Shown: piece by piece, positions 25,363-34,798 of the stretch
How the letters are laid out: each line of letters begins with the position of its first letter
Position numbering within the stretch: position 1 is the stretch's first letter
DNA from: Cellulosilyticum ruminicola JCM 14822
GTDB lineage: Bacteria; Bacillota; Clostridia; Lachnospirales; Cellulosilyticaceae
Length of the DNA: 64,000 nt
Direction of reading: 5' to 3'
NCBI RefSeq assembly: GCF_001311925.1
Contig: NZ_BBCG01000002.1
Coordinates: forward strand, 103,735 to 167,734
Notes under the pieces: generated by a model
The model's database searches: none
What the model saw: the letters and a program-made list of their open reading frames with translations, nothing else
What the model was told of the DNA's origin: nothing
Position numbers and translations under genes: made by a program

Positions 25363-26760
25363 TTATTCTTCTATTTTATCTTTCGGTATACTTGCAGTAA
25401 ACTTACTTCCTTCTCCTATTTTACTTTCTATATGAATCTTAAGATTATAAAGCTGCGCAATATGTTTTACAATAGATAAGCCTAAACCAGTACCTCCTCT
25501 TTGACGTGAGCGGCTCTTATCCACACGATAAAACCTTTCAAAAATATGTGGTACACTCTCTTCTGGTATCCCAATCCCAGTATCTTCTACACTAATAAAA
25601 TCTTTTCCAACTATTACTTTTACTTTTCCATGATCCGTATATTTAATTGCATTAGAAATCAGATTCATTGCAAGTTGTTTGATATGATCTTCACTAATAT
25701 TTTTCACCTTTAGTCTTAACTGTATCTCAAGACTTATTTCGATTGCCTTCTTTTTAGCTTCGCTGCCAATTAAATCAATCACCTCATTAATAATATCTAC
25801 TACATCTGCTTCTCCATATTGACGTATTTCCATATTTTCAATCTCAGAAAGTATTAGAATATCTTGAATCAATCTATATAGCCTTTTAGTTTCTATATCA
25901 ATAATATTTAAAAACTTATAGGCCACCTTAGGATTTTCTACAGCACCACTTTGAAGAGTTTCTACAAAGCCTTGAATGCTTGTAAGTGGCGTCTTAAGTT
26001 CATGAGAAACATTACTTACAAATTGTGAACGCATGTCCTCTAGTTTTCTAAGCTGTGTAACATCCCTTATGACAAGTAAATATTCATAAGCTTCTCTTAC
26101 TTTTCCTATAGGTACTACACTTAAAAATACAATCTGATCATCCAAGGCTACTTCAACCATATGGCAACCACCTTTTTTCAAAGCTTTTAATGCACAGCTT
26201 CTTAATTTTTCATGACATGCACAGTCTTTTAACTTTGTCTTTTTCTTTAAATCTTCCTGTAAATGAAGCATTTCCTTAGCTAATCCATTAATTTGACCAA
26301 TGTCTCCTTCTTTATTTAGGACAACAATACCTTCTTCTAATGCTTCAATCATTATTTCTAACTTTTCCTTTTGATGCTTTAATTTACGAATTGTACTTCC
26401 TAATTCCTCTATCATATAGTCAAAAGCTGCTGCTAAACTTCTTACTTCTTCTATTTCATAATCACGAATAGAATAAATATACATGGTATCTGTCTTAAAT
26501 TTTTTAGCATCATCTGTAAGCTGTTTAACAGCTACTTCTATATGCTTTATGAGTCTATAGATAATAACATACAAAATAATACCAATCACTATGATTTCAA
26601 TTAATATACGATAAAGTGTATGATTACATATCAAACTTATTTCATTCATATTATGTATCTTACTTTTTATATCAGCAAACAATAATAATAATTCTGTAGA
26701 AACCATTACTCCTATACTCATAAATGCCATGAAAATAGGAGCTATTATCTTCTTTATCAT
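25363..26760 (-). CDS. PhoR-like membrane histidine kinase
   Basis: This 465-residue sensor kinase has two membrane helices (about residues 5-30 and 50-70), a HAMP-like region, a PAS domain (residues 120-235, LEEGIVVLNKEGDIGQINGLA), HisKA with the phospho-accepting His in SHELKTPLTSIQGF near residue 252, and the HATPase domain (N-box NLISNAIKYTDHG, G-boxes VEDTGIGIPE and GTGLGLSIVKH). The extracellular loop is short, as in PhoR-type kinases that sense through partners. It begins four bases after the regulator stop, and the pair is cotranscribed. Phosphate response is the usual role of this type but is not shown by any neighbour. Confidence 0.9.
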   Translation of the reverse strand: MIKKIIAPIFMAFMSIGVMVSTELLLLFADIKSKIHNMNEISLICNHTLYRILIEIIVIGIILYVIIYRLIKHIEVAVKQLTDDAKKFKTDTMYIYSIRDYEIEEVRSLAAAFDYMIEELGSTIRKLKHQKEKLEIMIEALEEGIVVLNKEGDIGQINGLAKEMLHLQEDLKKKTKLKDCACHEKLRSCALKALKKGGCHMVEVALDDQIVFLSVVPIGKVREAYEYLLVIRDVTQLRKLEDMRSQFVSNVSHELKTPLTSIQGFVETLQSGAVENPKVAYKFLNIIDIETKRLYRLIQDILILSEIENMEIRQYGEADVVDIINEVIDLIGSEAKKKAIEISLEIQLRLKVKNISEDHIKQLAMNLISNAIKYTDHGKVKVIVGKDFISVEDTGIGIPEESVPHIFERFYRVDKSRSRQRGGTGLGLSIVKHIAQLYNLKIHIESKIGEGSKFTASIPKDKIEE

Positions 26761-26763
26761 ATG

Positions 26764-27468
26764 CTACTCCCTTATAAACTTATAGCCTACACCACGTACT
26801 GTTTCAATAAATCCTCCAAGTCCATGTTCTTCTAACTTGGATCTTAAATAGCGAATATGTACATCCACCGTACGTGTTTCACCATAGTAATCATAACCCC
26901 ATATTTTATCTAAAATCGTTTCCCTTGTGAGTACCTTTCCTTTATTACTCATTAAAAGCTTTAAAATTTCAAATTCCTTAAAAGTAAGTTCAATAATTTC
27001 TCCTTTAAAAGTAAGTACACGACTTTCAACATCTAATTCTAAACCTTTATATCTTAACTTATGTACCTCTACTTTAGAGTTCACAGCACCTCTCTCGTTA
27101 CGTCTTACAATGGCTTTAACTCTTGCCACTAATTCTCTTACACTAAAAGGCTTTGTAATATAATCATCAGCTCCCAATTCAAGCCCCAATATTTTATCAA
27201 TTTCCTCACTTTTTGCACTTACTAAAAGAATGGGGATGTTTTGAATCTCTATATTCCTTCTAAACTGTTGCAGTGCACTGATTCCATCCATTCCAGGCAA
27301 CATAATATCTAGTAAAATTACATCTATCTTTTCTGATTCAATATAAGGCTTTGCACACTCTACACTTGTAAAAGTTTCTACTAGAAATCCATTTGCTTCC
27401 ATATTATATCTTATAAGTTCTAAAATATGTTCTTCATCATCAATTACCACAACCTGCTTTTTTTCCAT
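26764..27468 (-). CDS. PhoP/OmpR-family response regulator
   Basis: This 234-residue transcription regulator has an N-terminal receiver (IDDEEHILELI, phospho-Asp in VILLDIMLPGMDG near residue 54, Lys in DYITKPFSVREL) and a C-terminal winged helix (LTFKEFEILKLLMSNKGKV, TRTVDVHIRYLRSKLE, TVRGVGYKF). It is the first gene of a two-gene operon with the PhoR-like kinase. The type matches PhoP/PhoB-like regulators, although the specific regulon cannot be read from this window. Confidence 0.93.
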   Translation of the reverse strand: MEKKQVVVIDDEEHILELIRYNMEANGFLVETFTSVECAKPYIESEKIDVILLDIMLPGMDGISALQQFRRNIEIQNIPILLVSAKSEEIDKILGLELGADDYITKPFSVRELVARVKAIVRRNERGAVNSKVEVHKLRYKGLELDVESRVLTFKGEIIELTFKEFEILKLLMSNKGKVLTRETILDKIWGYDYYGETRTVDVHIRYLRSKLEEHGLGGFIETVRGVGYKFIRE

Positions 27469-27619
27469 TTTTTCACCTCTTTTAGATTTCCTTCTCTTTT
27501 TAATATATTACAACTTACTTTTTCTTTAAAGTAAATTTTACATACACTTTTTGATTCGTTGTTGGATATAATAAGCTATGTAGATAGTTATTTCTTTTTA
27601 TTTAAAGGGGGACTTTATA

Positions 27620-28054
27620 ATGGCAACTTTGCTTACCAAACAAGAGCTTAAAAATCACATCTTAGATTTCCGTGACCTTCTTGCTCACTTTGATTATTCC
27701 TCACTTAAAAATGTTACCTTTTTAAATTTAGATGCATTTTACGCTTATATGGATAATGTAAAAGGTAATCCTTTTGAATTACAATATAATGCTTTACAAA
27801 AAGAACTAGACTTTATACAACCTTATTTACCCTTTATCACAGGTAGCCGTGCTTCAGAATTTATGAATGCATTAGGTAATGCTGCCAATGATGCAGAAGT
27901 TGATACCATCAAAAAAATATTTACTAAAAAACTTCGTGATGATTTTATCGCCTTCTCTCGTACTGCCACAACTGATGATCAATGGTTACACATTATAAAT
28001 ACTTGTGAACAAATTAGACAACGTAAGGAAGAAATGCTTCTTGCACTGAACTAA
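27620..28054 (+). CDS. Hypothetical protein, 144 residues
   Basis: I do not recognise this protein. It is soluble, probably mostly helical, with alternating charged and hydrophobic residues, no signal peptide and no Cys. An AAAGGGGGA site and a TATAAT-like box at 27567 support real expression. It is divergent from the phoPR-like operon, from which it is separated by about 150 bp, and a perfect 17-bp inverted repeat follows it. Segments such as QKELDFIQPYLPFITG and DQWLHIINTCEQIRQRKEEM give no clear family match. Confidence 0.7.
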   Translation: MATLLTKQELKNHILDFRDLLAHFDYSSLKNVTFLNLDAFYAYMDNVKGNPFELQYNALQKELDFIQPYLPFITGSRASEFMNALGNAANDAEVDTIKKIFTKKLRDDFIAFSRTATTDDQWLHIINTCEQIRQRKEEMLLALN

Positions 28055-28071
28055 TTTCTATATCATAATAA

Positions 28072-28108
28072 ACTTAAGTAATAAAAGATTTTCTTTTATT
28101 ACTTAAGT
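28072..28108. repeat. Perfect 17-bp inverted repeat (terminator-like)
   Basis: ACTTAAGTAATAAAAGA and its exact complement are separated by TTT. It lies 17 bases after the stop of the hypothetical gene and 48 bases before the radical SAM gene. It lacks a clean T-run on the plus strand, so it may be a terminator, an mRNA stabiliser or an operator. Confidence 0.6.
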
Positions 28109-28155
28109 GATATTTTAAATTACATAAGAACTTTAACTTTAAAGAGGATTTTCAT

Positions 28156-29078
28156 ATGCAAACCCAACGATTTTATAGTCTTAATAATTTCATGCGTCAA
28201 AGACATGGTGAAAAGGTTATTAAGCTCTCTATAGATGCTGGCTTCACCTGTCCTAACCGTGATGGCCGTGTTGCCACTAAAGGCTGTATATTTTGTAGCA
28301 GCCAAGGCAGTGGTGATTTCACTCCAAAAACAAAAGGCGATATTACAAGACAGCTTGAGAGTGCTGTTTCTCTCCTATCTGCTAAATGGGGTGATTCAAA
28401 AAAATACATTGCCTATTTTCAATCTTATTCCAACACTTATGCACCTGTAGAAGTTCTTAAAGCTAAATACGAAGAAGCACTAAGTTTCCCTGGCGTCGTT
28501 GGCCTTGCTATTGCCACTAGGCAGATTGCTTAGATGATGAAATCATTGAGTACTTATCTCAACTCAATGAGCGTACACACCTTTGGGTAGAACTAGGACT
28601 TCAAACAATACATGAAGATACAGCTAAACTAATCAATCGCGCTTATCCACTAATCTGTTTTGAAAAAGCCGTACAAAAATTACATGCACATAATATTGAA
28701 ACTGTTGTCCATCTAATTTTAGGTTTACCTCATGAAACCAGAGAGCAAATGCTGGAATCTGCAAAATACGTAAGTAAACTCCCACTCCAGGGCATTAAAC
28801 TTCACATGTTACATGTACTAGATAATGCCCCTTTAGGTAAATATTATTTAGAAAATCTATTTCCAATTCTTTCTGAAGAAGAATATATTACTTTAATTGG
28901 AGAGATACTTTGTATATTACCTCCAGATTTAGTAATCCACAGACTCACAGGAGATGGTCCAGCAGCACATCTTATTGAACCATTATGGACTAAAAATAAG
29001 AAAAAAGTTCTTAATGATTTAAACCGTTATTTAAAAGAGGCTGACATCTATCAAGGTAAATCTTTAAACACATATTGA
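28156..29078 (+). pseudogene. TIGR01212-type radical SAM protein, frameshifted
   Basis: This is a radical SAM protein of about 307 residues (YhcC/TIGR01212 group). The first part has the iron-sulfur loop CPNRDGRVATKGCIFC, with three Cys spaced C-x9-C-x2-C as in this group, and an AYFQSYSNTYAP segment. The frame stops at 28531 after GLAIATRQIA. Adding one C to the AGGC at about 28517-28520 would give ATRPDCLDDEIIEYL, the family sequence, and continue through WVELGLQTIHEDT, VVHLILGLPHETRE and LHMLHVL. No substrate is known to me with certainty. It may be intact in the organism if the missing base is a sequencing error. Confidence 0.85.
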
Positions 29079-29134
29079 GTTTAATCTTTTTTAAGATACA
29101 ATATATAGTAATAAATGTTGTAAGGAGGCACACC

Positions 29135-29665
29135 GTGAATTTAAATCATGAAGATTTTACAATCAATAAACTCATCATCCTCTATCTGTTATCTCAGGTA
29201 AAAATGCCTCTTTCCTTATCTCAAATGTCACAGATTATCCTTGAAAGGGGATACACAGACTATTTCTCACTTCAGCAATATTTAACTGAACTTGAGAACT
29301 CTAATTTCATTGAAAGTTATAAACAAAATACCACTTCTTATTTTGAGATTAGTGATAAAGGTAGAGAAACGCTAGAATTCTTCGCTTCAAGAATCCCTGA
29401 TTTTATCAGAAAAGAATTAGATGCTTTTATAGAAAAAAACTGGCGTCAGCTCAAAAGCGAATTTGATATTCATGCCGAATATATGCCAAATAAAAGTAAT
29501 GACTTTGTTGTACACTGTACAGTAACAGAAAACAATTCTACACTTATTGATTTAAGTATCAGTGTGGGTTCTAAGAAACAAGCTGTAGAGCTTTGTAGCA
29601 ACTGGAGAGAAAATGCTACAAACCTTTATGGCGAAATTTTACAAGCACTAATGAAAACAGACTAA
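29135..29665 (+). CDS. DUF4364 family protein
   Basis: This 176-residue protein fits the DUF4364 family of Firmicutes, which looks like a winged-helix regulator fused to a small C-terminal domain. The N-terminal half reads as a helix-turn-helix (KLIILYLLSQVKMPLSLSQM, then SLQQYLTELENSNFIE, YFEISDKGRETLEFF). The frame is open to 29075, but the GTG at 29135 has AAGGAGG six bases upstream and begins at the family N-terminus. It follows the radical SAM gene directly. Function is unknown; DNA binding is inferred from the fold. Confidence 0.8.
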   Translation: MNLNHEDFTINKLIILYLLSQVKMPLSLSQMSQIILERGYTDYFSLQQYLTELENSNFIESYKQNTTSYFEISDKGRETLEFFASRIPDFIRKELDAFIEKNWRQLKSEFDIHAEYMPNKSNDFVVHCTVTENNSTLIDLSISVGSKKQAVELCSNWRENATNLYGEILQALMKTD

Positions 29666-29691
29666 ACGCAATTGCTTTTAGTCTGTTTTTC
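29655..29691 (+). terminator. Terminator overlapping the DUF4364 gene end
   Basis: AAAACAGACTAAA ... TTTTAGTCTGTTTTTC forms a stem with a T-run; the left arm overlaps the last codons and stop. Confidence 0.75.
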
Positions 29692-29850
29692 ATTTAGTTA
29701 TTTGCTGAATAAATTGTTGCTTCAACTTCATATCCTTCTTTTAAAAATTCCTTATTTGAGCCTGTATAAAATTGTGTGTAAACTGATTAAAAGCTCTTTC
29801 CTAAGGCAATGCTTATAAAAAATCAAATGTATCTTAGGGCGGAGATTTTT

Positions 29851-30604
29851 ATGCCAGTATTACCAAAGGATTTAGTAAGAGATTTTATTAAAGATCAACA
29901 TTTTACTAACACAGATGATGTATTAAATTTATTAAAAGAAATGTTTAAAGATGTACTTCAGGAAGCCCTTGAAGTTGAATTAGAAGAAAAATTAGGATAT
30001 GACAAATATCAGATTTCAGCTAAGACTACTACTAATAGCAAGAATGGCTACAGTAAGAAAACTGTTAAATCTGAATTAGGTTCTGTTGAGATAAATATTC
30101 CTAGAGATTAAAATAGAGAGTTTGAGGCTCAAATCATTCAAAAGCATCAACGTTGTATCATTCATCAAATACGTGCGAGTATGAAATATGTTGCTTTTGG
30201 AGATCAAAAAGCTTTTGCAAAAGATTTAAAATCAATCTACTCTGCAATAAATGAAGAAACAGCTTTAAATAATCTATTAGAATTCAAGGAACAATGGGAT
30301 AAGAAATATCCTAGTGCTATAAAGAGTTGGGAAGATCACTGAGATAGCTTATTTACACTATTTATGTTTCCGCCTGAAACTAGAAAAATCATGTATACAA
30401 CAAACATCATTGAAAGTCTAAATAGTCAATATAGAAAGGTTACTAAAACTAAGCTTATTTTCCCAACAGACCAAAGTCTGCAAAAAATGTTGTATCTCGC
30501 CACGATGAAAATTACACAAAAATAGACGCTGAGATATAGACGCTGAGATATAGAGGCTGGAATTTGGTACTAAATCAGCTTAATATTTTATTTAGTGATC
30601 TATT
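29851..30604 (+). mobile_element. IS256-family transposase remnant
   Basis: The N-terminus (LVRDFIKDQHFTNTDDVLNL, LLKEMFKDVLQEALEVELEE, KLGYDKY and NGYSKKTVKSELGSVEI) is typical of IS256 transposases. It stops at a TAA near 30109, then continues in frame with REFEAQIIQKHQ and jumps directly to CIIHQIRASMKYV, so about 150 residues with most of the DDE catalytic core are missing. Further stops occur near 30340 and 30523. The end still reads YTTNIIESLNSQYRKVTKTK and NQLNILF. A 14-bp unit (ATAGACGCTGAGAT) is repeated twice plus a degenerate third copy at 30522-30563. I could not define terminal inverted repeats. It is non-functional. Confidence 0.85.
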
Positions 30605-30860
30605 GCAAATGGTTACAGGCATTATCACTTATCTTTTGCTACATCTTGCATGGCATGAAGTACCTAAAGTACAAAGCTTAATCATACTAAAAAGAAAGAT
30701 ATCCAACTTACTATTAAAGTCATTTTCAGCTTGTAAAAGCTACTTTCAAATATTTTTCAACAGTTAGTGAATACTGGAAAATTTAGAAGTATGTCAATGG
30801 AAATTTTATCTTATTTTTCTACAAAACTGCTATATTAATAAATATAACTATACGATTATA
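30605..30860. other. Non-coding stretch between IS256 remnant and tRNAs
   Basis: No gene or clear site is seen. Probably it is the decayed 3' end of the insertion sequence and flanking chromosomal sequence. Confidence 0.4.
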
Positions 30861-30906
30861 AACAAAAAGAGTTATGAGACTAAAACTCATAACTCTTTTT
30901 GTTTAT
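30861..30906 (-). terminator. Terminator of the tRNA-Gly/tRNA-Pro operon
   Basis: AAACAAAAAGAGTTATGAG ... CTCATAACTCTTTTTGTTT forms a 19-bp stem directly after tRNA-Pro. On the minus strand the 3' arm itself supplies the T-run. Confidence 0.8.
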
Positions 30907-30907
30907 A

Positions 30908-30981
30908 TCGGGGTGACAGGACTCGAACCTGCGGCCTCCTGATCCCAAATCAGCGCTCTAGCCAAACTGAGCCACACCCCG
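30908..30981 (-). tRNA. tRNA-Pro (anticodon TGG)
   Basis: The cloverleaf reads from CGGGGTG to CACCCCG plus discriminator A. The anticodon loop is TTTGGGA, and the T-arm has GGTTCGAGTCC. CCA is not encoded. Confidence 0.95.
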
Positions 30982-30987
30982 ACAAAG

Positions 30988-31060
30988 AGCGCGAAACGGG
31001 ACTCGAACCCGCGACCCTCTCCTTGGCAAGGAGATGCTCTACCAACTGAGCCATTCGCGC
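30988..31060 (-). tRNA. tRNA-Gly (anticodon GCC)
   Basis: The cloverleaf reads from GCGCGAA to TTCGCGC plus discriminator T. The anticodon loop is TTGCCAA within the TCTCC/GGAGA stem. It is the first tRNA of a two-gene operon with tRNA-Pro. Confidence 0.95.
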
Positions 31061-31064
31061 ATAT

Positions 31065-31114
31065 ATTATAACTTTTATCAAGTGCTTGTTTTCCTCACCT
31101 GACAAAAATTATAA
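31065..31114 (-). other. Leader hairpin of tRNA-Gly/Pro operon
   Basis: The leader forms an inverted repeat: on the minus strand TTTTTGTCAGGTGAGG ... CTTGATAAAAG, with ATTATAA-rich flanks. A very similar hairpin leads the larger tRNA cluster (42925-42983). It may guide processing or antitermination; its role is not known. Confidence 0.55.
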
Positions 31115-31139
31115 TATCATATTAACTTTTAAGTGTCAA
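31111..31139 (-). promoter_or_regulatory. Promoter of tRNA-Gly/Pro operon
   Basis: On the minus strand, TTGACA (31134-31139) and TATTAT (31111-31116) are spaced by 17 bases, about 50 bases before the first tRNA. Confidence 0.8.
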
Positions 31140-31165
31140 CACATTTACAAATAATTTTCAAGTTT

Positions 31166-31780
31166 TTATTGATAATTTTTTATTAATTCGATTTTTTCAT
31201 CAATATGTTGTTTTAATCGTTTTGTATAATCACAGCGTGGTTTTACTTCTCCGAAGTATTCTAATAAAATTTGATCAATACTACTCTGTGCTAATTGCTT
31301 ATCCTCATAATTATCATCTTCAAAAATGGCTTCTCTTCTAAATCTTGTAACGCCTTTTATAGCCTCCTCAAAATTTATTATAGGTGATACTTCTTTAACA
31401 TTCGATATTTCGGAATTACTTTTCGCAGCCCTTACAACATCCTCTAATTGTTTAGCTTGTACAGATTTTACAACCTCACCATTTACTAAACAATCATAAC
31501 GTTTGCTACTCACCTGCATGGTGCTGCCTAGTACTTCTTCTATTTTTCTTTGATTCACTGTTTCTTCCTCTTTTTCAGTCAGAAACTTTCCCATAGTTTG
31601 AAGTGTATTATAAATGTCATCTGTTAGCCTAATACGTGGCTCTCTAGCTTCTACACCGTTATCTTCTTCAAGTGATAAAATTGCTTTCTCTCTTTCTTTC
31701 ACTTTTTTATCATCATCTTCATCTAACATAGATAATTCTAATCTGCCTTGTCTTAAATAGTATTTATCAAATTTATTCAT
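31166..31780 (-). CDS. Hypothetical protein, 204 residues
   Basis: I do not recognise this acidic, soluble, probably helical protein. It has KFDKYYLRQGRLELSMLDED near the start and a conserved-looking DQILLEYFGEVKPRCDYTK near the end. The frame opens at 31804, but the ATG at 31780, just after a GGGGGAG stretch, is the likelier start. It lies about 30 bases after ysxC in the same direction, so it may be the last gene of the tig-clp-lon-ysxC block. A single Cys pair is present, without an obvious metal motif. Confidence 0.65.
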   Translation of the reverse strand: MNKFDKYYLRQGRLELSMLDEDDDKKVKEREKAILSLEEDNGVEAREPRIRLTDDIYNTLQTMGKFLTEKEEETVNQRKIEEVLGSTMQVSSKRYDCLVNGEVVKSVQAKQLEDVVRAAKSNSEISNVKEVSPIINFEEAIKGVTRFRREAIFEDDNYEDKQLAQSSIDQILLEYFGEVKPRCDYTKRLKQHIDEKIELIKNYQ

Positions 31781-31810
31781 AATCTCCCCCCATGTATATA
31801 TCAATAAATT

Positions 31811-32404
31811 TTATTCTACTACCTCTACTTTTTCTTCAATGATTTTCCATAACTCTTCTCTACCTTGTTTTGTCTCTGAAGAAAAGGCAATAAGTTTATC
31901 TTGAGGTGTTAATCCTAATCCTTTACGAATTACAGATAAATGTTTTTGAACTTGACTACGTTTAATTTTATCCATTTTTGTAGCTACTACGATTACTTCA
32001 TCATGATAATGTGAAATCCAATCATACATCATCTTATCGTTTGCACCTACTTCATGTCTGATATCAATTAATAAAATGATTTTTTTAAGGTTTTCTCTCT
32101 CTTGAAGATAACCTTCAATAAGCTTACCCCATTTTTCTCTTTCTGATTTAGATACTTTAGCATATCCATATCCTGGTAAGTCTACAAACATATAAGTATC
32201 TTGAACTGAATAAAAATTAATTGTTTGTGTTTTACCTGGTTGCGAACTGGTTCTAGCTAATGCTTTTCTGTTTAATAATGTGTTAAGAAGTGATGATTTC
32301 CCTACATTTGACTTTCCTGCAAATGCGATTTCTGGCATTTCATGTACTGGGAACTGTGATGCTTTCCCTGCTGTAATAACCATTTCTGCTTTTGTTACGT
32401 TCAT
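31811..32404 (-). CDS. ysxC: Ribosome biogenesis GTP-binding protein YsxC/EngB
   Basis: This 197-residue TRAFAC-class GTPase assists assembly of the 50S ribosomal subunit. Motifs are G1 AGKSNVGKSSLLN (about residues 29-41), G2 SSQPGKTQTINFY, G3 DLPGYGYAKVSK and G4 ATKMDKIKRSQ. It starts 26 bases after lon, the same order as in Bacillus subtilis (lonA-ysxC). SGGAG-like AAAGGAG precedes the ATG. Confidence 0.95.
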   Translation of the reverse strand: MNVTKAEMVITAGKASQFPVHEMPEIAFAGKSNVGKSSLLNTLLNRKALARTSSQPGKTQTINFYSVQDTYMFVDLPGYGYAKVSKSEREKWGKLIEGYLQERENLKKIILLIDIRHEVGANDKMMYDWISHYHDEVIVVATKMDKIKRSQVQKHLSVIRKGLGLTPQDKLIAFSSETKQGREELWKIIEEKVEVVE

Positions 32405-32430
32405 TTAATTTCTCCTTTATGCTGCCTCTT

Positions 32431-34737
32431 TTATGCAAATACATGTGCAAGTACATCATTCATTGTTGTAGCATACACAATATTTAAGCCTTCTATAATG
32501 CTTGCATCCATTTCATCTACATTTTTCTTATTTTGTACAGGTACAATAATCTCATTAATATTAGCACGTTTTGCAGCAAGTAATTTTTCTTTTAAACCAC
32601 CAATTGGTAAAACGCGTCCTGTAATTGTAATTTCACCTGTCATAGCTAAATTAGCTTTAACTGGCTTTTCTGTAAGCGCTGAAATCATAGCTGTTGCCAT
32701 CGTGATTCCTGCTGATGGCCCATCTTTAGGTACAGCACCTTCTGGAATATGGATATGTAAATCCTCTTTTTCATAGAAATCTTCTGCTACACCTAATTTA
32801 TCCGCTTGTGAACGGATATAACTTATTGCAGCTTGTGCAGACTCTTTCATTACATCTCCTAATTTTCCTGTAAGTTGTAATCTTCCTTTACCTTTCATAC
32901 GCCCAACTTCAATAGATAATGTGTCGCCACCCACACTAGTCCATGCAAGACCTCTTACTATACCTACTTCAGACTTTTCATTTTTCTTATCATAAGTATA
33001 AACAGATGCTCCTAAGTAATCTTTTAACTTAGCAGGTGTAATTTGAACGACTTCAACTTCATTTTCTACCATTTCACGTGCTACTTTTCTACAAATCTTA
33101 GCTAATGTTCTCTCAAGATTTCTTACACCTGATTCTTTAGTATAATTGCTAATTAAATATAACATATTAGCTTTGCTAATCTTTACATTCTTAGTTGTTA
33201 AAGCATGTTTTTTTAATTGATTTGGTAATAAATATTTTTGGGCTATCTCTAATTTTTCTGATTCTGTATAGCTATTTACTTCTATTACTTCCATACGATC
33301 GAGAAGTGGTTTTGGAATCGTTGATAAAGTATTTGCTGTTGTAATAAATAAAGTTTTTGATAAATCTAAAGAAACCTCTAAATAATGATCTCTAAATGCA
33401 TTATTTTGATTACTATCTAAAATCTCAAGAAGCGCTGCTGCTGGATCACCTTTGAAATCTCCTGACATCTTATCTATTTCATCTAATAACATAAGTGGAT
33501 TCATAGTTTTAGCTTCTGTCAAGCTATATACAAAGCGCCCTGGAATAGCCCCTACATAAGTTCTTCTATGTCCTCTAATCTCAGCTTCATCACGTACGCC
33601 ACCTAATGAGACACGTACATAATTTCTACCAGTTGCTTTCGCAATAGATTTTGCAATAGAAGTTTTACCTACCCCTGGTGGCCCTACTAAGCAAATAATA
33701 GGCGGTTCACCATTCGGTGCTAACTTTTTAACAGCTAAATATTCAAGCACACGCTCTTTAACCTTAGTTAAGCCATAGTGCTCTTTTTCAAGTACTGTAG
33801 ACGCTTTTTTAAGATCTAAATTTTCTTTAGTTTCTGTGCCCCATGGTAATTCTAATACAGTCTCAATATATCCTCTAATTGTACCACTCTCCGGTGAAGC
33901 TGTAGCAGTTTTCTTAAGTCTATTGATTTCTTTTTCAATCTTATTTCTAACTTCTTCTGGTAATTCAAGCGATTTAAGTTTGGCTTCATATTTATCTAAA
34001 TCTGCTTGAAGCCCATCTTTATCACCTAATTCATCTTGTATAATTTTGATTTGTTCTCTTAAGAAGTATTCCTTTTGAGATTTATCAATATTCCTTTTAA
34101 CTTTACTATAAATATCTTTCTGAATATCTAAGATATCAATCTCTGAATTTAATATTTCAGCTACCTTATACATTCTCTCATTCAAGTCTAAGCATCCTAA
34201 TACTTCTTGTTTTTTCTCAACTTCTACAGGAATATGCCCAATCATAAGGTCAATCATTTCTACGCTATCTTTAACCCCTAATATACCATATAACACTTCA
34301 TCCGTAATACCTGGGCTAAGCTCTGCATAGCGTTCAAAAAGTTCACCTATTGTACGAAGTAATGCTTCATATTCTGTATCCATTACTTTCTCTTCTTCAA
34401 TAACTTCAATGTTCGCTGCTATAAAGTCATCATCTGTAAGGCTAACAATCTTAGCACGTGATTTACCTTTTACAAGGATTTTAACTTGTCCTTCAGATAT
34501 TTTAACCATTTGTTTAATGTGTACAATAGTACCTACTGTGTATAAATCACCTTCTTTAGGATCATCCACACTAGCATCTTTTTGTGCAACTACAAAAAGC
34601 ATTTCATCATCTTTCATAGCTTCTTCAATAGCCTTTAATGATTTGGTACGGCCTACATCAAAGTGCATTACCATTTTGGGGAAAATAGTAATTCCTCTAA
34701 GTGGTAATACCGGAATTGCATTTATTTCTTTATTCAT
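32431..34737 (-). CDS. lon: ATP-dependent protease Lon (LonA)
   Basis: This 768-residue AAA+ serine protease degrades damaged and regulatory proteins in the cytoplasm. An N-terminal substrate-binding domain (IPVLPLRGITIFPKMV) is followed by the AAA+ module (Walker A GPPGVGKTSIAKS near residue 350, Walker B MLLDEIDKMS) and the protease domain with the catalytic Ser in PKDGPSAGITMA near residue 672 and Lys in GGLKEKLLAAKRA near 715. It lies 61 bp after lonB and 26 bp before ysxC in a conserved order. Both Lon-type proteases appear intact. Confidence 0.97.
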   Translation of the reverse strand: MNKEINAIPVLPLRGITIFPKMVMHFDVGRTKSLKAIEEAMKDDEMLFVVAQKDASVDDPKEGDLYTVGTIVHIKQMVKISEGQVKILVKGKSRAKIVSLTDDDFIAANIEVIEEEKVMDTEYEALLRTIGELFERYAELSPGITDEVLYGILGVKDSVEMIDLMIGHIPVEVEKKQEVLGCLDLNERMYKVAEILNSEIDILDIQKDIYSKVKRNIDKSQKEYFLREQIKIIQDELGDKDGLQADLDKYEAKLKSLELPEEVRNKIEKEINRLKKTATASPESGTIRGYIETVLELPWGTETKENLDLKKASTVLEKEHYGLTKVKERVLEYLAVKKLAPNGEPPIICLVGPPGVGKTSIAKSIAKATGRNYVRVSLGGVRDEAEIRGHRRTYVGAIPGRFVYSLTEAKTMNPLMLLDEIDKMSGDFKGDPAAALLEILDSNQNNAFRDHYLEVSLDLSKTLFITTANTLSTIPKPLLDRMEVIEVNSYTESEKLEIAQKYLLPNQLKKHALTTKNVKISKANMLYLISNYTKESGVRNLERTLAKICRKVAREMVENEVEVVQITPAKLKDYLGASVYTYDKKNEKSEVGIVRGLAWTSVGGDTLSIEVGRMKGKGRLQLTGKLGDVMKESAQAAISYIRSQADKLGVAEDFYEKEDLHIHIPEGAVPKDGPSAGITMATAMISALTEKPVKANLAMTGEITITGRVLPIGGLKEKLLAAKRANINEIIVPVQNKKNVDEMDASIIEGLNIVYATTMNDVLAHVFA

Positions 34738-34798
34738 ATATCCACCCTCTTTATTTTTGCATTGTTTCTACTTGGGCATTAACCTAAATTATATTCTC

